From Megalopta genalis (lineage: Eukaryota; Arthropoda; Insecta; Hymenoptera; Halictidae), in the NCBI RefSeq assembly GCF_051020955.1, contig NW_027476157.1, positions 310,001 through 374,000 on the forward strand: DNA of 64,000 bases, in the 5' to 3' direction. Both the position numbers and the translations under genes were made by a program. Positions within the stretch are counted from its first letter, which is position 1. Each line of letters starts with the position of its first letter. The notes under the pieces are model-generated. The model was not told where the DNA came from. It did no database searches and saw nothing but the letters and a program-made list of their open reading frames with translations. Shown here piece by piece: positions 23,944-35,867 of this stretch.

Positions 23944-26900
23944 TTGTTTTGCCTGCATCTGAAACTATATCTCTTGTATCGCAAGTATCTGATGCTAAAT
24001 CATTTGTTTCTCATGTATGTGAAGCTAAGCCTTCTACTTCGCATTGATTTGAAGATAAATCATGTGTTGCTCATGGATTTGAGGCTAACTCGTTTGTTTC
24101 GCCTGCATTTGAAGCTATATCATTTATATCGCAAGAATGTGAATCTAATTCAGTTGCTTCACATGGATTTGAAGCTAAGTCTTCTACTTCGCATTGATTT
24201 GAAGCTAAAACATGTATTTCGCATGGATTTGAGGCTAACTCGTTTGTTTCGCCTGCATTTGAAGCTGTATCATTTATATCGCAAGTATGTGAAGCTAAAT
24301 CATTTGTGTCGCATGGCTTTGAAGCTAATCCTTCTACGTTGCATTGATTTGAAGCTAAATGTTGTGTTTCGCATGGATTTGAAGCTAACTCGTCTGTTTC
24401 GCATGCAGTTGAAGCTAAATCATGTTTATCACAAGCATCTGAAGCTAAACCACTTGTTTCGCAAGAATATGAAGCTAAACCATGTGTTTCGCATTGATTT
24501 GAAGCTAAATCATGTCTTCCGCATGGATTTGAAGGTAACTCGTTTGTTCGCCTGCATTTGAAGCTATATCATTTATATCGCAAGTATGTGAAGCTAAATC
24601 AATTGTTTCGCATGGATATGAAGCTATGTCTACTACTTCGCATTGATGTGAAACAAAATCATGTGTTTCGCATGGATTTGAAGCTAAATCATTTGTTCCG
24701 CATGGATTTGAAGCTAAGGCTTCTACATCGCATTGATTAGATGCTGAATCATGTGTTTCGCTTGGTTTTGAAGCTAACTCGTTTGTTTCGTCTGCATTTG
24801 ATGCTATATCACCTATATCCCAAGTGTTTGAAGCTCAATCATTTGTTTCGCATGGATTTGGAGCTAAACCTTCTACTTCGAACTGATCTGAAGCTAAATC
24901 ATGCGTTTCGCATGGATTCGAAGCTAACTCGTTTGTTTCGCCTGCATTTGAAGCTTTATCAATTATATCGCAATTATCTGAAGCTAAATCATTTGTTTCT
25001 CATGTATGTGAAGCTAAGCCTTCTACATCGCATTGATTTGAAACTAAACCATGTGTTTCGCTGGGATTTGAAGCTAACTCGTTTGTTTCGCCTGCATTTG
25101 AGGCTATATCATTAATATCGCAAGTATGTGAAGCTAAATCAATTGTTTCGCATGGATATGAAGCTATGTCTACTACTTCGCATTGATGTGAAACAAAATC
25201 ATGTGTTTCGCATGGATTTGAAGCTAAATCATTTGTGTCGCATGGCTTTGAAGCTAACTCGTTTGTTTCGCCTGCATTGAAGCTATATCACTTCTATCGC
25301 AAGTATTTGAAGCTAAATCATTTGTGTCGCATGGATTTGAAGCTAAGCCTTCTACTTCGCATTGATTTGAAACTAAATCATCTGTTTCGCTTGGATTTGA
25401 AGCTAACTCGTTTGTTTTTCCTGCATTTGAAGCTTTATCAATTATATCGCAAGTATTTGAAGCTAAACGATTTGTGTCGCATGGTTTTGAGGATAAGCCT
25501 TCTACTTCGCATTGATTTGAAAATAAACCATGTGTTTCGTATTGATTTGAAGTCATCTCGTTTGTTTCGCATGCAGTCGAAGTTAAATCACGAATATCAC
25601 AAGTGTTTGAAGATAACCCATTTGTTTCGAAAGAATATGAAGCTAAACAATGTGTTTCGCATCGATATGAAGCTAAATCATGTGTTTCTCTTGGATTTGA
25701 AGTTAACTCGTTTTTTTCGCCTGCATTTGAAGCTACTTCATTTATACCGCAAGTATTTGAAGCTAAATCATTCGTATCGGATGGATTTGAATCTAAGCCT
25801 TCTACTTCGCATTGATTTGAAGCTAAATCATGTGTTTCTCTTGCATTTTAGACTAACGCGTTTGTTTCGCATGCAGTTGAAGCTAAATCATGTTTATCAC
25901 AAGTATCTGAAGCTAAACCACTTGTTTCGCAAGAATATGAAGCTAAACCATGTGCATCGCATTGATTTGAAGCTAAATCATGTGTTCCGCATGGATTTGA
26001 AGCTAACTCGTTTGTTTTGCCTGCATTTGAAGTTATATCATTTATATCGCAAGTATTTGAAGCTAAATCATTTGTGTCGCATGGCTTTGAATATAAGCCT
26101 TCTACTTTAAATTAATTTGAAGGTAAATCATGTGTTTCGCTTGGATTTGAAGCTAACTCGTTTGTTTCGCCTGCATTTGAAGCTATATCACTTATATCGC
26201 AAGTATTTGAAGCTAAGTCATTTGATTCGCATGGATATGAAGCTAAGCCTTCTACTTCGCATTGCCTTGGAGCTAAATCATGTGTTTCGCTTGGTTTTAA
26301 AGCTAACTCGTTTGTTTCGCATGCGGTTGAAGCTAAATCAAGTTTATCACAAGTATATGAAGCTGAACCATTTGTTTTGCAAGAATATGAAACTAAACCA
26401 TGTGTTTCGCTTGGATTTGAAGCTAAATCATGTGTTTCGCATAGACTTGAAGCTCCCTCGTTTGTTTCGCCTGCATTTGAAGCAATACCAATTATATCGC
26501 AAGTATTTGAAGCTAAATCATTTGCGTCGCATGGCTTTGAAGATAAGCCTTCTACTTTGAATTCATTTGAAGGTAAATCATGTGTTTCGCTTGGATTTGA
26601 AGCTAACTCCTTTGTTTCGCCTGCATTTGAAGCTATATCATTTTAGTCGCAAGTATCTGAAGCTAAATCATTTGTTTCTCATGTATTTGAAGCTAAGCCT
26701 TCTACTTCGCATTGATTTGAAGATAAATCATGTGTTTCGCACAGATTTGATGCTAACTCGTTTGTTTCGCCCTTATTTGAAGCTATATCATTTATATCGC
26801 AAGTATGTGAATCTAAATCATTTGTTTCGCATGGAGTTGAAGCTAAGGCTTCTACTTCGCATTGATTTGACACTAAATCATGTGTTTCGCTTGTATTTGA

Positions 26901-27352
26901 AGCTAACTCGTTTGTTTCGCCTGCATTTGATGCTGTATCAATTATATCGCAAGTATTTGAAGCTAAATCATTTCTGTCGCATGGCTTTGAAGCTAACTCG
27001 TTTGTTTCGCCTGCATTGAAGCTATATCACTTCTATCGCAAGTATTTGAAGCTAAATCATTTGTGTCGCACGGATTTGAAGCTAAGCCTTCTACTTCGCA
27101 TTGATTTGAAACTAAATCATCTGTTTTGCTTGGATTTGAATCTAACTCGTTTGTTTCGCCTGCATTTGAAGCTTTATCAATTATATCGCAATTATCTGAA
27201 GCTAAATCATTTGTTTCTCATGTATGTGAAGCTAAGCCTTCTACATCGCATTGATTTGAAACTAAACCATGTGTTTCGCTTGGATTTGAAGCTAACTCGT
27301 TTGTTTCGTCTGCATTTGAGGCTATATCATTTATATCGCAAGTATGTGAAGC
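23944..27352. repeat. HOR family 1, unit 3 (truncated)
   Basis: It restores the pentamer missing from unit 2, so its offset to unit 2 is 4,640 bp until about 25,330. It then lacks 234 bp that units 1 and 2 carry, and runs at offset 4,406. Near 27,350 the order jumps back to the AAATCAATTGTTTCGC block that also lies at 25,135, so the unit never completes. The jump falls where the unit holds an internal duplicate (GTTTCTCATGTATGTG segments near 25,000 and 27,210), a plausible site of unequal crossing over. Confidence 0.85.
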
Positions 27353-29720
27353 TAAATCAATTGTTTCGCATGGATATGAAGCTATGTCTACTACTTCGCA
27401 TTGGTGTGAAACAAAATCATGTGTTTCGCATGGATTTGAAGCTAAATCATTTGTGTCGCATGGCTTTGAAGCTAACTCGTTTGTTTCGCCTGCATTGAAG
27501 CTATATCACTTCTATCGCAAGTATTTGAAGCTAAATCATTTGTGTCGCATGGATTTGAAGCTAAGCCTTCTACTTCGCATTGATTTGAAACTAAATCATC
27601 TGTTTCGCTTGGATTTGAAGCTAACTCGTTTGTTTTTCCTGCATTTGAAGCTTTATCAATTATATCGCAAGTATTTGAAGCTAAACGATTTGTGTCGCAT
27701 GGTTTTGAGGATAAGCCTTCTACTTCGCATTGATTTGAAAATAAACCATGTGTTTCGTATGGATTTGAAGTCATCTCGTTTGTTTCGCATGCAGTCGAAG
27801 TTAAATCATGAATATCACAAGTGTTTGAAGATAACCCATTTGTTTCGAAAGAATATGAAGCTAAGCCTTCTACTTCGCATTGATTTGAAACTAAATCATC
27901 TGTTTCGCTTGGATTTGAAGCTAACTCGTTTGTTTTTCCTGCATTTGAAGCTTTATCAATTATATCGCAAGTATTTGAAGCTAAACGATTTGTGTCGCAT
28001 GGTTTTGAGGATAAGCCTTCTACTTCGCATTGATTTGAAAATAAACCATGTGTTTCGTATGGATTTGAAGTCATCTCGTTTGTTTCGCATGCAGTCGAAG
28101 TTAAATCATGAATATCACAAGTGTTTGAAGATAACCCATTTGTTTCGAAAGAATATGAAGCTAAACAATGTGTTTCGCATCGATATGAAGCTAAATCATG
28201 TGTTTCTCTTGGATTTGAAGTTAACTCGTTTTTTTCGCCTGCATTTGAAGCTACTTCATTTATACCGCAAGTATCTGAAGCTAAATCATTCGTATCGGAT
28301 GGATTTGAATCTAAGCCTTCTACTCCGCATTGATTTGAAGCTAAATCATGTGTTTCTCTTGCATTTTAAACTAACGCGTTTGTTTCGCATGCAGTTGAAG
28401 CTAAATCATGTTTATCACAAGTATCTGATGCTAAACCACTTGTTTCGCAAGAATATGAAGCTAAACCATGTGCATCGCATTGATTTGAAGCTAAATCATG
28501 TGTTCCGCATGGATTTGAAGCTAACTCGTTTGTTTTACCTGCATTTGAAGTTATATCATTTATATCGCAAGTATTTGAAGCTAAATCATTTGTGTCGCAT
28601 GGCTTTGAATATAAGCCTTCTACTTTAAATTAATTTGAAGGTAAATCATGTGTTTCGCTTGGATTTGAAGCTAACTCGTTTGTTTCGCCTGCATTTGAAG
28701 CTATATCACTTATATCGCAAGTATTTGAAGCTAAGTCATTTGATTCGCATGGATATGAAGCTAAGCCTTCTACTTCGCATTGCTTTGTAGCTAAATCATG
28801 TGTTTCGCTTGGTTTTAAAGCTAACTCGTTTGTTTCGCATGCGGTTGAAGCTAAATCAAGTTTATCACAAGTATATGAAGCTAAACCATTTGTTTTGCAA
28901 GAATATGAAACTAAACCATGTGTTTCGCTTGGATTTGAAGCTAAATCATGTGTTTCGCATAGACTTGAAGCTCCCTCGTTTGTTTCGCCTGCATTTGAAG
29001 CAATACCAATTATATCGCAAGTATTTAAAGCTAAATCATTTGCGTCGCATGGCTTTGAAGATAAGCCTTCTACTTTGAATTCATTTGAAGGTAAATCATG
29101 TGTTTCGCTTGGATTTGAAGCTAACTCGTTTGTTTCGCCTGCATTTGAAGCTATATCATTTTAGTCGCAAGTATGTGAATCTAAATCATTTGTTTCGCAT
29201 GGAGTTGAAGCTAAGGCTTCTACTTCGCATTGATTTGACACTAAATCATGTGTTTCGCTTGTATTTGAAGCTAACTCGTTTGTTTCGCCTGCATTTGATG
29301 CTGTATCAATTATATCGCAAGTATTTGAAGCTAAATCATTTCTGTCGCATGGCTTTGAAGCTAACTCGTTTGTTTCGCCTGCATTGAAGCTATATCACTT
29401 CTATCGCAAGTATTTGAAGCTAAATCATTTGTGTCGCACGGATTTGAAGCTAAGCCTTCTACTTCGCATTGATTTGAAACTAAATCATCTGTTTTGCTTG
29501 GATTTGAATCTAACTCGTTTGTTTCGCCTGCATTTGAAGCTTTATCAATTATATCGCAATTATCTGAAGCTAAATCATTTGTTTCTCATGTATGTGAAGC
29601 TAAGCCTTCTACATCGCATTGATTTGAAACTAAACCATGTGTTTCGCTGGGATTTGAAGCTAACTCGTTTGTTTCGCCTGCATTTGAGGCTATATCATTT
29701 ATATCGCAAGTATGTGAAGC
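27353..29720. repeat. HOR family 1, short repeat (2,368 bp)
   Basis: Repeats 25,135-27,352 at an offset of 2,218 bp. It differs by a perfect-looking 300-bp internal duplication (27,565-28,164) and by loss of 150 bp near 29,165, where TCATTTTAGTCGCAAG is joined directly to GTGAATCTAAATC. The landmarks TCAAATTAA-type, CTCCCTCG and TATCATTTTAGTCGC are present in the usual order. Confidence 0.88.
27565..28164. repeat. 300-bp direct duplication (2 x 10 monomers)
   Basis: 27,565-27,864 and 27,865-28,164 read the same base for base where I compared them. The junction is inside GAAGCTAA, an 8-bp motif present in almost every monomer: the run GAATATGAAGCTAA continues with GCCTTC at the internal junction but with ACAATG at the end of the second copy. 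Both the length, exactly two pentamers, and the junction fit misaligned exchange in register. Confidence 0.92.
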
Positions 29721-30430
29721 TAAATCAATTGTTTCGCATGGATATGAAGCTATGTCTACTACTTCGCATTGATGTGAAACAAAATCATGTGTTTCGCATG
29801 GATTTGAGGCTAAATCATTTGTGTCGCATGGCTTTGAAGCTAACTCGTTTTTTTCGCCTGCATTGAAGCTATATCACGTCTATCGCAAGTATTTGAAGCT
29901 AAATCATTTGTGTCGCATGGATTTGAAGCTAAGCCTTCTACTTCGCATTGATTTGAAACTAAATCATCTGTTTCGCTTGGATTTGAAGCTAACTCGTTTG
30001 TTTTTCCTGCATTTGAAGCTTTATCAATTATATCGCAAGTATTTGAAGCTAAACGATTTGTGTCGCATGGTTTTGAGGATAAGCCTTCTACTTCGCATTG
30101 ATTTGAAAATAAACCATGTGTTTCGTATGGATTTGAAGTCATCTCGTTTGTTTCGCATGCAGTCGAAGTTAAATCATGAATATCACAAGTGTTTGAAGAT
30201 AACCCATTTGTTTCGAAAGAATATGAAGCTAAACAATGTGTTTCGCATCGATATGAAGCTAAATCATGTGTTTCTCTTGGATTTGAAGTTAACTCGTTTT
30301 TTCGCCTGCATTTGAAGCTACTTCATTTATACCGCAAGTATTTGAAGCTAAATCATTCGTATCGGATGGATTTGAATCTAAGCCTTCTACTTCGCATTGA
30401 TTTGAAGCTAAATCATGTGTTTCTCTTGCA
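29721..30430. repeat. HOR family 1, last partial short repeat
   Basis: Follows the unit at 27,353 at offset 2,368 (then 2,068, since it lacks the 300-bp duplication). It has a 29-bp monomer CTCGTTTTTTCGCC at 30,294 where the other units have one more T. Homology to family 1 ends around the ATTTTAAACTAACGCG monomer at 30,428, after which the order switches to C-H-F-G-A. Confidence 0.8.
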
Positions 30431-30580
30431 TTTTAAACTAACGCGTTTGTTTCGCCTGCATTTGAAGCTAAATCATGTTTATCACAAGTATCTGAATCTA
30501 AACCATTTGTTTCGCAAGAATATGAAGCTAAACCATGTGTTTCGCATGAATTTGAAGCTAAATCATGTGTTTCGCACAGA
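30431..30580. repeat. Type II pentamer, reference example (C-H-F-G-A)
   Basis: Five 30-bp monomers in order: C 30,431-30,460, H 30,461-30,490, F 30,491-30,520, G 30,521-30,550, A 30,551-30,580. H is recognised by TTATCACAAGTA, F by TCTGAATCTA and CAAGAA, G by TATGAAGCTA and CATGAA. The next pentamer is type I, so the two kinds alternate at the C monomer. Confidence 0.93.
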
Positions 30581-30730
30581 TTTGAAGCTAACTCGTTTGT
30601 TTCGCCTGCATTTGAAGCTATATCATTTATATCGCAAGTATGTGAATCTAAATCATTTGTTTCGCATGGAGTTGAAGCTAAGGCTTCTACTTCGCATTGA
30701 TTTGACACTAAATCATGTGTTTCGCTTGGA
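30581..30730. repeat. Type I pentamer, reference example (C-D-E-B-A)
   Basis: Five 30-bp monomers: C 30,581-30,610, D 30,611-30,640, E 30,641-30,670, B 30,671-30,700, A 30,701-30,730. A second type I pentamer follows and contains a B variant ending TTGCATTAA. Type I dominates most of the array; type II is interspersed. Confidence 0.93.
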
Positions 30731-30855
30731 TTTGAAGCTAACTCGTTTGTTTCGCCTGCATTTGAAGCTTTATCAATTATATCGCAAGTATTTGAAGCTA
30801 AACGATTTGTGTCGCATGGCTTTGAAGATAAGCCTTCCTTTTTGCATTAATTTGT

Positions 30856-31629
30856 GGTAAATCATGTGTTTCGCTTGGATTTGAAGGTAACTCGTTTGTT
30901 TCGCCTGCATTTGAAGCTATATCATTTATATCGCTAGTATGTGAAGCTAAATCATTTGTTTCGCATGGATATGAAGCTATGTCTACTACTTCGCATTGAT
31001 TTGAAACTAAATCATGTGTTTCGCATGGATTTGAAGCTAAATCATGTGTTTCGCATGTATGTGAAACTAACTCGATGTTTCGCCTGCATTTGAAGCTAAA
31101 TCATGTTTATCACAAGTACCTGAATCTAAACCATTTGTTTCGCAAGAATATGAAGCTAAACCGTGTGTTTCGCATGAATTTGAAGCTAAGTCATGTGTTT
31201 CGCACAGATTTGAAGCTAACTCGTTTGTTTCGCCTGCATTTGAAGCTATATCAATTATATCGCAAGTATTTGAAGCTAAATCATTTGTGTCGCATGGCTT
31301 TGAAGATAAGCCTTCTACTTTGCATTAATTTGAAGGTAAATCATGTGTTTCGCTTGGATTTGAAGGTAACTCGTTTGTTTCGCCTGCATTTGAAGCTGTA
31401 TCATTTATATCGCTAGTATGTGAAGCTAAATCATTTGTTTCGCATGGATATGAAGCTATGTCTACTACTTCGCATTGATTTGAAACTAAATCATGTGTTT
31501 TGCATGGATTTGAAGCTAAATCATGTGTTTCGCATGGATGTGAAACTAACTCGATGTTTCGCCTGCATTTGAAGCTAAATCATGTTTATCACAAGTATCT
31601 GAATCTAAACCATTTGTTTCGCAAGAATA
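30856..31629. repeat. 479-bp direct repeat
   Basis: 30,856-31,150 and 31,335-31,629 match at offset 479, which is 16 monomers minus one base because each copy contains the 29-bp ACTCGATGTTTCGCC monomer. Shared private variant: ATATCGCTAGTATGTG (30,929 and 31,408). The related block at 8,992 and 10,190 shows the same short junction, and it occurs again at 35,771, 48,865 and 61,273. Confidence 0.8.
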
Positions 31630-31744
31630 TAAAGCTAAACCATGTGTTTCGCTTGGATTTGAAGGTAACTCGTTTGTTTCGCCTGCATTTGAAGCTATAT
31701 CAATTATATCGCAAGTATTTGAAGCTAAATCATTTGTGTCTCAT

Positions 31745-31760
31745 GGCTTTGAAGAAAGCC
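31745..31760. repeat. Short inverted repeat GGCTTT-GAAG-AAAGCC, first of eleven
   Basis: A 6-bp arm, a 4-base loop and the complementary 6-bp arm. It arises from loss of one base in the B monomer (GAAGATAAGCC becomes GAAGAAAGCC), which makes it complementary to the preceding E monomer end. Other copies: 33,603-33,618; 36,269-36,284; 41,813-41,828; 42,412-42,427; 46,697-46,712; 51,132-51,147; 59,105-59,120; 63,540-63,555, plus the two 8-bp-arm copies listed separately. No role is evident; a transcription terminator is unlikely as no T-run follows. Confidence 0.75.
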
Positions 31761-33312
31761 TTCTACTATGCATTAATTTGAAGGTAAATCATGTGTTTCG
31801 CTTGGATTTGAAGGTAACTCGTTTGTTTCGCCTGCATTTGAAGCTATATCAATTATAGCGAAAGTATTTGAAGCTAAATCATTTGCGTCGCATGGATATG
31901 AAGCTATGCCTACTACTTCGCATTGATTTGTAACTAAATCATGTGTTTCGCATGGATTTGAAGGTAAATCATGTGTTTCGCATGGATTTGAAACTATCTC
32001 GTTTGTTTCGCCTGCATTTGAAGCTAAATCATGTTTATCACAAGTATCTGAATCTAAACCATTTGTTTCGCAAGAATATGAAGCTAAACCATGTGTTTCG
32101 CTTGGATTTGAAGGTAACTCGTTTGTTTCGCCTGCATTTGAAGCTATATCAATTATATCGCAAGTATTTGAAGCTAAATCATTTGCGTCTCATGGCTTTG
32201 AAGTATGCCTTCTACTATGCATTAATTTGAAGGTAAATCACGCGTTTCGCTTGGATTTGAAGGTTACTCGTTTGTTTCGCCTGCATTTGAAGCTAAATCA
32301 TGTTTATCACAATTATCTGAATCTAAACCATTTGTTTCGCAAGAATATGAAGCTAAACCATGTGTTTCGCATGAATTTGAAGCTAAATCATGTATTTCTC
32401 ACAGATTTGAAGGTAACTCGTTTGTTTCGCCCTTATTTGAAGCTATATCATTTATATCGCAAGTCTGTGAAGCTAAATCATTTGTTTCGCATGGAGTTGA
32501 AGCTAAGGCTTCTACTTCGCATTGATTTGACACTAAATCATGTGTTTCGCTTGGATTTGAAGCTAACTCGTTTGTTTCGCCTGCATTTGAAGTTATATCA
32601 TTTATATCGCAAGTATTTGAAGCTAAATCATTTGTGTCGCATGGCTTTGAATATAAGCCTTCTACTTTAAATTAATTTGAAGGTAAATCATGTGTTTCGC
32701 TTGGATTTGAAGCTAACTCGTTTGTCTCGCCTGCATTTGAATCTATATCATTTATATCGCAAGTCTGTGAAGCTAAATCATTTGTTTCGCATGGAGTTGA
32801 AGCTAAGGCTTCTACTTCGCATTGATTTGGCACTAAATCATGTGTTTCGCTTGGATTTGAAGCTAACTCGTTTGTTTCGCCTGCATTTGAAGCTAAATCA
32901 TGTTTATCACAACTATCTGAATCTAAACCATTTGTTTCGCAAGAATATGAAGCTAAACCATGTGTTTCGCATTGATTTGAAACTAAATCATGTGTTTCGC
33001 ATGGATTTGAAGTTAAATCAAGGGGTTTGCATGGATTTGAAACTAACTCGTTTGTTTCGCCTGCATTTGAAGCTATATCAATTATATCGCAAGTATTTGA
33101 AGCTAAATCATTTGTGTCGCATGGCTTTGAAGATAAGCCTTCTACTTTGTATTAATTTGAAGGTAAATCATGTGTTTCGCTTGGATTTGAAGGTAACTCG
33201 TTTGTTTCGCCTGCATTTGAAGCTATATCAATTATATCGCAAGTATTTGAATCTGAATCATTTGTGTCGCATGGCTTTGAGGATAAGCCTTCTACTTCGC
33301 ATTAATTTGAAG

Positions 33313-35867
33313 GTAAATCATGTGTTTCGCTTGGATTTGAAGCTAACTCGTTTGTTTCGCCTGCATTTGAAGCTATATCATTTATATCGCAAGTATGTGA
33401 AACTAAATCATTTCTTTCGCATGGATATGAGTCTATGCCTACTACTTCGCATTGATTTGTAACTAAATCATGTGTTTCGCATGGATTTGAAGGTAATTCA
33501 TGTGTTTCGCATGGATTTGAAACTATCTCGTTTGTTTCGCCTGCATTTGAAGCTATATCAATTATATCGCAAGTATTTGAAGCTAAATCATTTGTGTCTC
33601 ATGGCTTTGAAGAAAGCCTTCTACAATGCATTAATTTGAAGGTAAATCATGCGTTTCGCTTGGATTTGAAGGTAACTCGTTTGTTTCGCCTGCATTTGAA
33701 GCTAAATCATGTTTATCACAATTATCTGAATCTAAACCATTTGTTTCGCAAGAATATGAAGCTAAACCATGTGTTTCGCATGAATTTGAAGCTAAATCAT
33801 GTATTTCGCACAGATTTGAAGCTAACTCGTTTGTTTCGCCTGCATTGAAACTGTATCACTTATATCACTTATCTATCGCAAGTATTTGATGGTTTCGCTT
33901 GGATTTGAAGGTAACTCGTTTGTTTCGCCCTTATTTGAAGCTATATCATTTATATCGCAAGTCTGTGAAGCTAAATCATTTGTTTCGCATGGAGTTGAAG
34001 CTAAGGCTTCTACTTCGCATTGATTTGACACTAAATCATGTGTTTCGCTTGAATTTGAAGCTAACTCGTTTGTTTCGCCTGCATTTGAAGCTATATCACT
34101 TATATCGCAAGTATTTGAAGCTAAGTCATTTGATTCGCATGGATATGAAGCTAAGCCTTCTACTTCGCATTGCTTTGAAGCTAAATCATGTGTTTCGCTT
34201 GGTTTTAAAGCTAACTCGTTTGTTTCGCATGCGGTTGAAGCTAAATGAAGTTTATCACAAGTATATGAAGCTAAACCATTTGTTTTGCAAGAATATGAAA
34301 CTAAACCATGTGTTTCGCTTGGATTTGAAGCTAAATCATGTGTTTCGCATAGACTTGAAGCTCCCTCGTTTGTTTCGCCTGCATTTGAAGCTATACCAAT
34401 TACATCGCAAGTATTTGAAGCTAAATCATTTGCGTCGCATGGAGTTGAAGCTAAGGCTTCTACTTCGCATTGATTGGACACTAAATCATGTGTTTCGCTT
34501 GGATTTGAATCTAACTCGTTTGTTTCGCCTGCATTTGATGCTGTATCAATTATATCGCAAGTATTTGAAGCTAAATCATTTCTGTCGCATGGCTTTGAAG
34601 CTAACTCGTTTGTTTCGCCTGCATTGAAGCTATATCACTTCTATCGCAAGTATTTGAAGCTAAATCATTTGTGTCGCACGGATTTGAAGCTAAGCCTTCT
34701 ACTTCGCATTGATTTGTAACTAAATCATGTGTTTCGCATGGATTTGAAGGTAAATCATTTGTTTCGCATGGATTTGAAACTATCTCGTTTGTTTCGCCTG
34801 CATTTGAAGCTAAATCATGTTTATCACAAGTATCTGAATCTAAACCATTTGTTTCGCAAGAATATGAAGCTAAACCATGTGTTTCGCACAGATTTGAAGC
34901 TATCTCGTTTGTTTCGCCTGCATTTGAAGCTATATCAATTATATCGCAAGTATTTAAAGCTAAATCATTTGTGTCGCATGGCTTTGAAGATAAGCCTTCT
35001 ACTTCGCATTGATTTGACGCTAAATCATCTGTTTCGCAAAGATTTGAAGCTAACTCGTCTGTTTCGCCTGCATTTTAAGCTATATCATTTATATCGCAAG
35101 TATATGAAGCTAAACCATTTGTTTCGCAAGAATATGAAGCTAAACCATGTGTTTCGCATGGATTTGAAGCTAACTCGTTTGTTTCGCCTGCATTTGTAGC
35201 TAAATCAATTATATCGCAAGTATTTGAAGCTGAATCATTTGTGTCGCATGGCTTTGAGGATAAGCCTTGTACTTCGCATTAGTTTGAAGGTAAATCATGT
35301 GTTTCGCTTGGATTTGAAGCTAACTCGTTTGTTTCGCCTGCATTTGATGCTATATCAATTATATTGCAAGTATTTGAAGCTAAATCATTTGTGTTGCATG
35401 GCTTTGAAGATAAGCCTTCCACTTTGCATTAATTTGAATGTAAATCATGTGTTTCGCTTGGATTTGAAGCTAAGCCTTCTACTTCGCATTGATTTGGAAC
35501 TAAATCATGTGTTTCGCTTGGATTTGTAGCTAAGTTGTTTGTTTCGCATGCATTTGAAGCTAAATCAATCATATAGCAAGTATTTGAAGCAGAATCATTT
35601 GTGTCGCATGGCTTTGAGGATAAGACTTCTACTTCGCATTAATTTGAAGGTAAGTCATGTGTTTCGCTTGGATTTGAAGCTATGTCTACTACTTCGCATT
35701 GATTTGAAACTAAATCATGTGTTTCGCATGGATTTGAAGCTAAATCATGTGTTTCGCATGGATGTGAAACTAACTCGATGTTTCGCCTGCATTTGAAGCT
35801 AAATCATGTTTATCACAAGTAACTGAATCTAAACCATTTGTTTCGCAAGAATATGAAGCTAAACCAT
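33313..35867. repeat. Segment repeated at 46,407-48,961 and from 58,815
   Basis: Constant offset of 13,094 bp to the first recurrence and a further 12,408 bp to the second. It contains the 59-bp scar pair (33,845), the CTCCCTCG marker (34,362), a C monomer ending in CATTTTAAGC (35,070), the GATTTGTAGCTAAGTTG variant (35,522) and the ACTCGATGTTTCGCC junction (35,771). Visible differences are single bases such as GCATGGC at 35,399 against GCATAGC at 48,493. Confidence 0.87.
33845..33903. repeat. 59-bp scar monomer pair, first of ten
   Basis: A 40-bp D-like monomer with an internal duplication (CACTTATATCACTTATC) is followed by a 19-bp monomer, TTTGATGGTTTCGCTTGGA, that lacks the 11 bp between GATG and GTTTCGC. 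Together they span 59 bp, two monomers minus one base. Other copies start at 36,512, 41,667, 42,654, 46,939, 50,266, 51,375, 59,347, 62,674 and 63,783. None occurs left of 33.8 kb. The copies at 36,512, 51,375 and 63,783 are preceded by CGCCGGGCA instead of CGCCTGCA. Confidence 0.9.

Noticed and set aside
27014..27022. Overlapping stop/start (TTGA) as translational coupling between LKL frames
   Set aside because: It is simply the 29-bp monomer GCATTGAAGC, one T short of GCATTTGAAGC, present throughout HOR family 1. No coupling signal is needed to explain it.
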